Assembly (NCBI RefSeq): GCF_000708205.1
Contig: NW_014575561.1
Coordinates: forward strand, 173-64,172
DNA length: 64,000 nucleotides
Direction of reading: 5' to 3'
Source: Mixia osmundae IAM 14324
Lineage: Eukaryota > Basidiomycota > Mixiomycetes > Mixiales > Mixiaceae
The stretch's first letter is position 1; every line of letters begins with the position of its first letter. The notes beneath the pieces are model-generated. The model was given only the letters and a program-made list of their open reading frames with translations. It was not told the origin of the DNA and did no database searches. A program made the position numbers and the translations under genes. Positions 10,321 to 19,775 of the stretch are shown piece after piece.

Positions 10321-11196
10321 ATGGTGAGGCCGCAGTGGCAAGTAAGCGAATGGGCTGACAAATGGAGTATATGCAGGACAAGATCAAAGAGGTAGGCAGG
10401 GCTCACGCGAGAATGGCAGCTGCTGACTGTGCAGGGTGCCCGAGCAGAAGCTTGCCTCGCTCAGAGCGGAAGCGGACGCCAACGCAGAGCGAGCCGAGGC
10501 AGCAGAGGCCAAGAACAAGACTGTATGTAGCTTTGCGCATTGAAGATCCGCCTGAGTGACCTGTTGGCACAGCTCGAGCAGGAAGCGCTGCAAAAGGATC
10601 AGCAGATTGCCAGCCTCAATCACAAGGTTCAGGTGCGCCAACCTGCTTGTCTGACCTACGCAGATCCACGCTCACATGCTCGACGCAACGCAGACGCTCG
10701 AGGCCGACCTCGACAAGATCGAAGCCAAAGTCGGCGATCACAAGAAAGCTGTCGAAGGTGCGCCAAACCACAATCACCGCGTCGTCCCTGCTCACGACTT
10801 GCCTGCGCGCAGAGTCTGAGACACACAAATCCGCTTCAGAGAACCTGCAACGAAAGATACAGCTGCTCGAAGAAGAGCTTGATCATAGCGAGAAGAATCT
10901 CAAGGAGACCACCGAGAAGCGAGTCGCATCTTGTTCTGTCCCGTCTCATGCGCTAAGCCAGACAGTTGTCTTCAGACTGCGACAGATCGACGTCAAGGCC
11001 GAGCACTTTGAGCGCCAAGTCTTGCGTGCAGAGCAGGAGCGCGACTCTTGGGAGCAAAAGTACGAGGAGTCACAGGTCAGTGCTTTTCTTGCCTCAGCTT
11101 ACCTGCTCTGATTGCCTCAACGACGCCCAACAGACAAAGTACCTGGCTTCCAAGAAGGAGCTCGAAGAGGTCGTCTCCCAGATGGAATCGCTGTAA
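10321..11196 (+). CDS. TPM1: Tropomyosin, with an ATG-only first coding exon
   Basis: Coding exons are 10321-10323, 10377-10391, 10448-10522, 10573-10632, 10664-10757, 10813-10922, 10986-11075 and 11134-11196. The spliced product begins MDKIKEKLASLRAEAD and ends KKELEEVVSQMESL, about 169 residues of nearly pure heptad coiled coil, as in short fungal tropomyosins (about 160). It polymerises along formin-nucleated actin cables. The ATG is split from the rest by a 53-nt intron; without that splice the protein would start with an unusual extra MEYMQ. The intron 10633-10663 is only 31 nt. The junction near 10922/10986 keeps frame but drops residues expected from related proteins (LRQ), so the true acceptor there may differ. 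Divergent from DBP4. Confidence 0.9.
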
Positions 11197-11309
11197 AGGC
11201 CAGCCAGATTTGCGCTGCTCCACGTCAAATCTCAACGTTACGCTACATCTTCGGTCTGTATCTGCATCTACAACAATACCTGCTCATCAGTCGCGCTGGC
11301 CCAGTCTGC

Positions 11310-14097
11310 TCACGCAGCGACTGTGGCGCTCTCTTGAGATGCTACAACGAGCGCTTTGAATGCGGATGAGCTTGAGGTATCTACACCGAGAGTAGCTGCA
11401 TCGCTCGCCAGTGCGCCGATATCAGTCTGCATCTGAGCTCGCACGCGCTCTTCTTCGTCCATACCATCGCTCGCTTTGCCGCCGCCGCTGAACAGTGAGA
11501 AACCTTGTCTGCCCTTCTTGAGTCGTTTGAGCGAATCTTCCGTTTTCTTCATTGTTTCCAGCACACCTGCATACTTTGCTGCGACATCGTCAACCACGTC
11601 CTGGGCGACCTGCTGCTGAGATACAGCGTCGAGTGTTCTCCCTGGACCACGCAAAAAGTCGCGGAGAGGCTGCAGGATATTGGCGACAAAATAGCTCGCT
11701 TCCGTCGAGAGCTTGCTTGACGCTCTGACTTGTGAAGCGACCGATCGTACCAATCTAAGCGGCTCAGAGGTGCGCTTTGCAAGGATCGACACGACTTGAA
11801 GCATCAGCGGTGGCGCGATCGCCGTGAGATCACTGAGGCTTGCTTCCAGCGTGTCCGAGATAGCACTACCTTCGACAGCAGGCAAGACTGGCAAGATCGA
11901 GGCGCCAAAGAAGTCTCGCAGCCGCGTCGTCAGTCTCTGCAGATCTGTGATGATGATGACCAGCTGGCGCAGAGTAGCGTCATCCTGAGCGTCTTCGGCT
12001 GCATTGCTCGCCAAGGGCTGTGGAGTATTGGCCCTACTGGACAGCGCTGATGTGGTGGTACTCTGCTCAGAGGTCAGCCTACCAGAATCGATTGCTGGTT
12101 GCACTTACCTTCTCCCTTTCAGAGGGCCGCGCAGGATTGTATCGCGGCAAAATCGCATCGATCCAACTACGATACCGTGCCAGGAGCTGCAACGTTACGG
12201 ACCAGAATCTATGGCCCAGCTCGGCGAGGTAGATCTCGGGCTGCCAAAGCGTCCAGATTGCGCGATGAATTGCCTCTGTTGCGGGCAGCATGAAGTTTCG
12301 GTTGGCAGAGGTTTTGAAGGCTGTTTTGTCAAGTGCATCAGCTTACACTCAGGAGAAGGCAGCAATGCGCACGAGTATGATCCTTGCTCTCGAGCACCTC
12401 TTCTGCTCGGCCCACTACTTCTCTGAAGCGCAATTGAAAGTAGACCGGTAGCTGCCATCGTTTTGAGAACCTCAGCATCGATGGGTGATTTCGCAATCGG
12501 TCTAAATAGGTGGACGAGGGACACAAGTTCTCGATGCGGTCGATGAATGCAGTCGTAATATTGTAATTCTGCAAAGCTGATCAGCTTTGCGCAGACATTC
12601 TGATGTCGACGCACTCTAATGAAGACCTCCGGCTGACCGGCAGCAAAGATAGCCTGACTAGTCTCGCTGACCAATCGACGGGAGATCTCGTCCCAGAATA
12701 CGCTGGCTAGTAAGTCAAATTGATGCCGTTCGTTTTGCGTGCGTTGCGGCTGGTTCTCAGCAAGGTCGAGCAATACACTTGCATCATGCGAAAGAAAAAG
12801 TAAAATGTGGTTGTAGAAGTGCTCCAGCTGAGAATCGCCGGGCAAGAGATCATCAAGCAGATACGCAGAGTCGACGCCGGCAGGTGGGCTCGGTGGCGCC
12901 CCAATTGGTTTGGCTTCCTGCACAGCGTCACGATAGATGTAGCGCGTCGCCCAAGGTCTCGCAAACGATGTCCTGATGACGTCCTCGACTGCTCTGGCCT
13001 GATCGATGCTGACATAGGCCGCGAGCAAATCTGACAAGGCCTGGTAGCGTTGCAGGTCGTGCTGCTTGCGCAGCTCTTGCGTGCAAAGGCTGTCAAGCTG
13101 TTGCAGCAGGGTTTTCGAGACTACCATCGCTCTCTGCGGATTATGCAGTTTTAGGGAGTTGCGGACATGGACACCCATGACTTACCGGCTGGAGCGAATG
13201 GGCAAATCTACTATTTAGCGCTTGGCTCTTCTGCACGAGGTACACCATCTGGTTGTATTCTCTTGCTATACGTGCAAGCCGCTTGGCAGATGTTTCGCCG
13301 GAATGGAGCGTGCCTGCTGAATGTGCATCTGGTGCACGGCTGGCTGCTTCACTCGCTGGTGAGGGAATGCCGAGGAGAGCTTCTAGCTTCTGCAAGGCAG
13401 CATGTGTCGATAACAGGATCCTGCTCGTGGCCTGATCGCATGGCATGTGTGAGAGCTTATTGAGCATTAGACAATGAGGACATGCCTTGCGATCACGAAG
13501 CTGGCGACGCGTCTGTAAGCTAGTATTGAGATCACGCTGTACGTCCTTCAGACTGCTGTGCACTGCCGTCACTTTGCTCTCGATATCGACGACGGGCTCT
13601 TTCAGGCCTTCGAGGAGGGCATCAGAGTCACGCAGGCCGCCGTGACCGCTGCCGAGGTTGAGAAAGTCCTCATAGTTTTCGTTGATGAGGGCGGTGAGCT
13701 CTCTGCGCAGAATGGCGAGGTACGCTCGCAGCTCGGACAGAAGACCGGGCAGCGTCGAACGGTGGCGGGTCATCAAGAAGTCGGACGCTGAGAAGGATCG
13801 AAGCGTCCTCTGGTCCTCATCATCGCTGTCCACGTCGGCAAAGTGTAGGCTTGATATTTCGGGAAGGACACTGTCCTCTATTGTCTGTGATGTGTTTGCG
13901 AGTTCGTGAGGAAGCAGGAACATCTCATGGGAGAGCGGTCGGAGCTCTACGAGTGCTGGCAGATCTGCTCTGTCTGCTGACATCGGATCCTCCTCAACTT
14001 CTTCGACCAGCTTGTCAAAGTCTTTGGCCAGGAAGGCACTTTGGCCCTCGGTCGTGCCATAGCTCATCCTGGGCTCTTGTACAGCTTGAGATGCCAT
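11310..14097 (-). CDS. COG2: COG complex subunit 2
   Basis: Six exons (14097-13486, 13431-13186, 13133-12615, 12568-12349, 12320-12109, 12062-11310) join in frame to about 853 residues. The N-terminal COG2 signature is clear: FSASDFLMTRHRSTLPGLLSELRAYL, then LINENYEDFLNLGS. The C-terminal domain shows FWDEISRRLVSE...IFAAGQPEVFIRNYN, RWQLPVYFQLRFREV and HRFWSVTLQLLARYRSWI. COG2 belongs to lobe A of the conserved oligomeric Golgi tether for retrograde vesicles. Two introns are odd. That at 13432-13485 has a GC donor (AAG|GCATGT); it is 54 nt, so retention would also keep frame. That at 12321-12348 is only 28 nt and is needed to reach the F..T...LP.TEAI block. The gene diverges from the one starting at 14254. 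Confidence 0.92.
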
Positions 14098-14253
14098 GCC
14101 GTCAAGCTCGAATCAGTCCTAGATGGCCTTGCAGGCCTGCGCCTACACGCCTACACACGCACGCGACGAGGAGCGCTAGCTACGAAGGACCCGCGAGCAA
14201 CGTCAGCTTACTCCTCAGAGGCTCAGTACATCCTGATCTCAGACGACACAGCG

Positions 14254-14990
14254 ATGCCCTCTCAGACACTGCTCGTTCTCATCGTCACGCTTTGTCTAGC
14301 CGGGCTGAGCTTCGAGGCGCCTGCGCTGGGCCTCCGCATTGTCCCCTACGAGGTGTTTCTCTCGGTGCACGCCGACTGCGGCACTCAGCTTGGCAAGGTG
14401 CACATCGCAGACGAGTTCCTTGCCACCACCTTCCGAACGCCGCTCGGCGTCTCTGTCAAATTTGTCGGTGATGCTGGACATGTCATCGCGATCAATTGAG
14501 ACTCACCAGGCAGGCTCGTCACCGAACAGGAAGACGCAGACATGCTCGAAAGCGCAGAGCTTGTTCACCAGAGCTCCAAGACCGCTTTCATCAAAGCGGT
14601 CACGTCTCAGACGAACGATGCCTGGACAGACGAGACTGGCTTCACCGATAAGGCATGTACGCAAGCCTATGTCTTCCGGATCTGAACGTTCGCTCATTCT
14701 TCGCTGGCCACCAACAGGCAGAGAGGCGTGCGAGGTACACGTCGAAGCGTTTTTTGGCCTAGATTATGTCAAGCGTCAGTCCATCTGCCTTTCCCGACTT
14801 TACGACCAGGCTGAATGTGTCTCACATAGCTACCTGGGTCCCCGATCCGGTCATACACGTCTATGCTCATTGTAAGCGCACGCCAACTTGTACAGCTCCG
14901 CCCATCTCGACGGGAAAAAGCTTGTCCTGTGAAAACCTCGACCCGCTTTACGGGCCCTCCCAGGCAACGCCCCTGATACAAGTCGGCTGA
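14254..14990 (+). CDS. Putative secreted or ER protein, 3' structure unresolved
   Basis: An ATG at 14254 opens a signal-peptide-like segment (MPSQTLLVLIVTLCLAGLSF) followed by GLRIVPYEVFLSVHADC. A 42-nt GT-AG intron (14468-14509) joins exon 1 (14254-14467) to a second coding stretch (GRLVTEQEDADMLESAELVH, then TSQTNDAWTDETGF) ending near 14652, where AAG|GCATGT may be a GC donor. Further frames downstream look coding (EVHVEAFFGLDYVKR; RLNVSHIATWVPDPVIHVYAH), but I could not join them convincingly, so the right boundary is a guess. The open frame at 15233-15517 may be its last exon. I do not recognise the family; a p24/GOLD-type protein was considered but key features are missing. Confidence 0.35.
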
Positions 14991-15232
14991 GTATCGCCAG
15001 AGGTGCGATCTCGGGAAGAAGTTTGGCTACGAATGCGCCTCTTTGACGAGACAGATGCCTGTAGTCTCGCCGCACGGGCATGACATTGCAAACGCTTTTT
15101 GCAAGGCTCACAACTCGCCATGGCGGCGTGCGCGCTCGGACCCACGTCGCGCTTTTTCGTCGGTCTCCACGAGCAGCTCTTGACCAATCATGAAGTGACA
15201 GACCTCTCGATCGAGCCTTTTTCCCTCGTGAC

Positions 15233-15517
15233 ATGTCAGACTATTGGACAGACGTGCCGACTGCCATGTCCACCGTGCCCGAGTATCTTGGCTTCGAAGT
15301 GGAAGACCCAATCTACGAAGCGGAGGAGCAGTTGCAAGAGTACGGCAGTCTTGCACGCTCGCCGCGCACGGCACGAGAAGTCCTCAACGAATTCGTCCTG
15401 AGCCGTCTCGAGCGAGACCAGATCCGCTGGTTTGGCACGCTTCTACTTATCCTCCTCTGCCTTGCTGTCGCTTTCTACCGACTCCCCTGGACGACGCATC
15501 TCTCCGACGATAACTGA
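15233..15517 (+). CDS. Small protein or terminal exon with a C-terminal membrane helix
   Basis: A 94-residue frame from an ATG at 15233. It has an acidic N-terminal half (PEYLGFEVEDPIYEAEEQ), a charged helix (EFVLSRLERDQIRWFG) and a strong hydrophobic segment (TLLLILLCLAVAFYRLPW) four to five residues wide of a normal membrane helix, then a short tail. It could be an independent tail-anchored protein or the last exon of the gene starting at 14254, which has a signal peptide and would then be type I. No family recognised. Confidence 0.4.
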   Translation: MSDYWTDVPTAMSTVPEYLGFEVEDPIYEAEEQLQEYGSLARSPRTAREVLNEFVLSRLERDQIRWFGTLLLILLCLAVAFYRLPWTTHLSDDN

Positions 15518-15649
15518 CTTGACAACAAGCGCACGCAGCAGTCACCGCATCACCTCAGAGAATGACTTCTAGCTCGATTTGGTAGCCCGCATAGCCTCTA
15601 AATTGTCAGTCATCGGCCACGCTGTGCTGCACAACTCGTCCCTGGCCCC

Positions 15650-17444
15650 ATGGCGACGCGTGCAAGCAAACCTGTCTTGACGCTCGACATTGAAGCAGCC
15701 ATATCGTATCAAGCTCTCGCTAGACCTCCACCTCCGCCGTCCGGACACACGATCGCTCCCGTCATGGCAACCTGCCCTTCTGCAAGCACTGCCTCTGTGC
15801 TTGCCGATATGTCGCAAGTGTCAGACCTTGCGACGGCGTTGCGTGGTCGCCTTTGCGATCTCGCCAAACTTTGCGACCGCCTCATGCCTGCGATGGTCGA
15901 GTCTGACACGAGCGAGATCAAGATCATGTTGCCCGGACAGCAGCACAAGCGCAAAACGAGCAGCCTGGAGTCGCTCACCTTGCCATCTGCCGTCAGTCAA
16001 ATCAAAGCAAAATATCAGCATGTCTGGTACAACTACGTCTCGCCCCTTCGATTAACAATGCTCGTCATGGTGCTCTTCTTTGGCACATGGCTGCTTGCAC
16101 CCAGCACGACGCATGGCAGACACCACCAGCCCCTTGGCTTCACGCGGCAAGATGCTGCCCAAGCCAGCAAGATCCTCGGAGCTTGCAATCCATTCCACCG
16201 GCACGGTCAGCTACAGCTATCTGCACGCCGCGCTGTCAACAACTATTGGAAGCCGTTTGACGAGGCATGCTTGCCGTCAACATTGCTGCGCGCCATCAGC
16301 AAGTCAAATCGGCACGAGCCCGGCGGAACCCTCGCCACCTATCCGATGCGAGACAACCTCAAAATGCCTTGGCTTCACAACAAGACCATCCTAATGATGC
16401 GCGATGTTGCTGCCCATAATGTCAGCTCATCTCGCTTTAACAACGTTTAACTGACACACGCCCAGGATCTCTTTGAATGGTGTGAGCTCATGGGCGGTCA
16501 TGCTAGCTCACTAGATGCGCGCAATGAGACCATTAAGGGGCTCTTTGACTCCTTGCAGCAGCGATTGGCCGAGCTCAATCAACGGTACCTGGATGATTCT
16601 CCCATCAATGAGTCATTCACGCCCCTCAAATGTGAAGTCAGCCGCTTTGATCTCATCATAGTACGTCATGCATGCGTACTACACGAACATTCGGACTCAT
16701 GCGAACGCGCAGGTCCAGGTCTTCCATCACGGTATGCACACGCGCGCAGAGATTGGCGTCAAGGCGCACAAGGGCGACACCTTTTATGATGCGAATCCAA
16801 AGAAGACGCTCTATCAATGGGCCAATATCATGATTCTCGTGGCAGACACTGTGTTGCCACTCGTGGGACGCAACCGTCAACCGGACCTCATACATCTCTC
16901 AACTACTCACAGTAATGCGTACCGCTGGGCGACAGAGGACCACCTGGATCCAAAAGCTCCCGTGGCACCTGGCTCGGTGTCTGATGAGCGTATCACCTGG
17001 TATGAGACACAATTCAAGTCCGGCTTGAACAACATCACCAGGCGTTATCCCGACGCGACGGTCCTCTGGCAGAGTCCTGTTCTGACAGATCACGTTGCGC
17101 GCAGCTCGATGGTGGCGCTCGACGGTCTCGCCCGTCATGTCATTGAAGAAAGCCAAGAAGAGGTGCGCCAAGAGCTCAACGCTCTCAAAGTAGCCGGCAG
17201 GCCACAGCAACAGATCCTGCTGGACATAAAGCAGCCACAAGTTGACTCCGCCTCCCATACATCATCAGCAGCAGCAGCAGCAGCAGCAGCACACGCAGGA
17301 GATGCAGTCGGATCTGTCAATCGGCTTCATGTCGACGAGACGGGAAGACTTCTACTCGGCAATGAAGCCCAGCAAATCGACTTGTCGCCCTCAGCGAAGA
17401 TCTCAATCGAAGGCGTCATGCAGGCCGATGTGATGCTTTACTAG
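15650..17444 (+). CDS. Type II membrane protein, possible SGNH/PC-esterase-like
   Basis: Exons 15650-16420, 16466-16660 and 16713-17444 (introns of 45 and 52 nt) encode about 565 residues. One hydrophobic segment (LRLTMLVMVLFFGTWLL, around residue 130) follows a cytosolic-type N-terminus, so the bulk should be luminal. The luminal part has TILMMRDVAAHN at the exon 1/2 junction, running into DLFEWCELMGGH. This is reminiscent of the block I/GDS region of fungal PC-esterase-like proteins, but with the catalytic-type Ser position altered. LIHLSTTHSNAYRW may be the distal block. A poly-Ala tract from a CAG repeat lies near residue 475. The esterase link is tentative; catalytic activity is doubtful. 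Confidence 0.6.
17266..17290 (+). repeat. CAG trinucleotide repeat inside a coding exon
   Basis: Eight CAG units read in the GCA frame give a run of alanines (SSAAAAAAAAH) in the C-terminal part of the membrane protein above. Coding triplet repeats of this kind vary in length between strains. Confidence 0.9.
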
Positions 17445-17564
17445 TCAGTCGCTTGACGTCTTTGCCCCCCTTTCTAACTCATGCATTGACAGTCTGCAAC
17501 GACATCACGCAGCAGAGGTGATGAGGCACATTTCGACATAATGCAATGTTACCATGTTACCGTT

Positions 17565-19549
17565 TCAGCTTAGGTTCGCCTTTATACACTGAGAGAGAAC
17601 GCTTGCGATTCTTTGCGTCTCTTGCTTGTTGAAAGCTGCGCTGAGACATAATCGCAGACTAGGTCTGTCGATCTCGCTCGGCAGTTCTTGCAACCACAGG
17701 CGCTGATTTCGTGCGATGAGCACGCCCTGCGCCAGGCAGTCGTCTGCGATTTGTTGCAGTATCGCTTCTTGCTGTCCGATGTCTGCAGTGGGAGGATCTC
17801 TCAAAAAGATGTGAATTGTTGGAGATTCCCGGTGCGAGGGAACATCGACAATGTCCGAAAGCTTGTCTAGCGCCGTCCTTAGCGCCTTGACATTGTCTGA
17901 CAGGCCTGTGAGAGGATGCGGCCTGCTGGCGTTTGACAGTATATCGATCGTTGCCGTGGCTGCTACAGCTAGCAAAGGCGGCATAGCGGCCGAATACACA
18001 AATGCGGCTGAATTGATGCGCTGCTCTACGCATCAACACCGACTCGATCTATCTTGGCAAAGACGCACCTGGTGGTTGACTACATCGATCGTGCCTGCGC
18101 AGAAGCCACCGGCTGCACTCAATCCAACTGACATGGAGCCTAATAGAATGTCGATATCGCCCGCCTATCCTGACTGGTATCAGACGACATCGCGGCAATA
18201 GGTGAGCGTACTGACCGGCAATCCATAGTATTCCGACAGTCCACGTCCGGTCTTGCCCAGCACGCCAAATGACCAGGATTCGTCGAGTATGAGTCTGTAC
18301 TTGTACTTCAGCTTCAGCTCGATCTGTGCATCTTTATGAGCAAGGACCAAAGAGAGTGTGTGTAGGAACTCACCACGCGTGGCAGATCGAGCAGTGCGCC
18401 ATCGTTCTCAAATATGCCTTCAGTGACGATGAACCGCCTGCTCTTGGTAGGATCACGATTGTATTTCTTGTCATCCTTGCGAATGCCTTCGAGAACCTTT
18501 TCGAGGCTGTCGAGATTGTTATGGTCGTAATAGCGCACCGTCGAACGAGAGATCTGGATGCCTTTCTGGATAGCGAAATTGACGGCTCGATCGGCAACAA
18601 TGATGTCGCCACGCTTTGAGAAGGACGGAATGACAGACGAGGCAGTGGAGAACCATTGAGAGTAGATGATCGACGATTGGACGCCCAGGAACAGCGCAAT
18701 AGCGCGTTCGAGCTGCATGTGCACATCTGTGACGGCAATCAGGATTGGAAGCAGTGACTCGTGGGATCCTACCAAAAGTGCCATAGAAGCCGGGAGGACC
18801 GCAACTGCCGACGCCGTAAGAACGCAGACACTCGATAGCTTTGCCTTTGACGTGTTCGTCTGCGAACAAGCCTGCAAAGTTGGGCGTGGTGACGTTCAGA
18901 ACCTAGCGCAAAGTCAAAGTAAGTGCCAGCCGAGCGCAGAGAGCTGGCAAAGCACTTGACGTTGACCACCCTCGGACGAGACGGCGACTTGTGGACGGAG
19001 TATTGCCGGCCCAATGATGACGGGCGGTTTGTGATAGGCTTGTTCTGCAGACTGTACAGCGCCGTTTGCAGCGCGCGGGGGGGCAGGCATGAGAGGCTCC
19101 GGCGTCCACTCGTTGACGAGTTCGTCGATCTCTCGCTGAGAAAACTTGATAAAGTGCTTGCCTGACCGATCTCCCCTCGTCCTCGATTGGAGCACGGTAC
19201 GGATGACGAAGAAAAACAGGAGAATCTCGAGCACTGTCCTGAATGGATCACTGCTCGGCCGCATCAGTGTCTGGACCCGGCTTCTGCCACCACCTGGCCC
19301 CAGTGAATGCAGCAGTGAGGACGGAGCGATCGACGGGGCAACTCACTTTTGATGCGAGACTTTGACGTAGCGCCAGACGATGGCACTGCCGGGTATGCTG
19401 TCGTAGATGCCCTCTGCTCGTGTAAGAGTCGTGTTGAGCCAGTGGAGGAGCGGTTCGAGCGAAGCTGGGTAAGGCAGCTGACTAGCGGCAGGCTGGGTGA
19501 CGCTGGCCATGGTCGCGCTTGCCGCTTCTACCAGGGGCGCGGCATTCAT
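17565..19549 (-). CDS. LCB1: Serine palmitoyltransferase subunit 1
   Basis: Seven exons (19549-19347, 19250-18956, 18902-18773, 18726-18374, 18323-18216, 18164-18069, 18020-17565) join in frame to about 546 residues. Landmarks run in order: [27 protein letters not shown] (membrane anchor), [88 protein letters not shown] and [20 protein letters not shown]1 pairs with LCB2 in the ER to condense serine and palmitoyl-CoA, the first step of sphingolipid synthesis. As expected for LCB1 the PLP-binding lysine is absent: the position after LGSMSVGLS holds no TFTKS-type motif. All six introns are GT-AG, 46-53 nt except the first (96 nt). Confidence 0.96.
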
Positions 19550-19775
19550 CGCACTGCCAGTGAGCGCGATCTAGCTCACGCGCGAGTCACTGCTGAGCTG
19601 ACGCTGGTTCCTATGGCCACAAGGGCTTCGTTCGATTCTGTGCGCCCGTGAGGAAGCGCCCGCGCCCGACGACGACGCGCCTCTCTGCGCACCTGCGCGA
19701 TCTGGCGTGGGCGCGTTTCGAGGGCAGTCTGACTCGACAGAGCACCACTGTGACTATACAACAGCAGGACGACAA

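Noticed and set aside
12195-12614. Continuation of the COG2 frame through 12614 (reading YYDCIHRPHRELVSL and on)
   Set aside because: COG2 homology continues in another frame (NYNITTAFIDRIENL) after a clear 46-nt intron; the longer frame is read-through noise.
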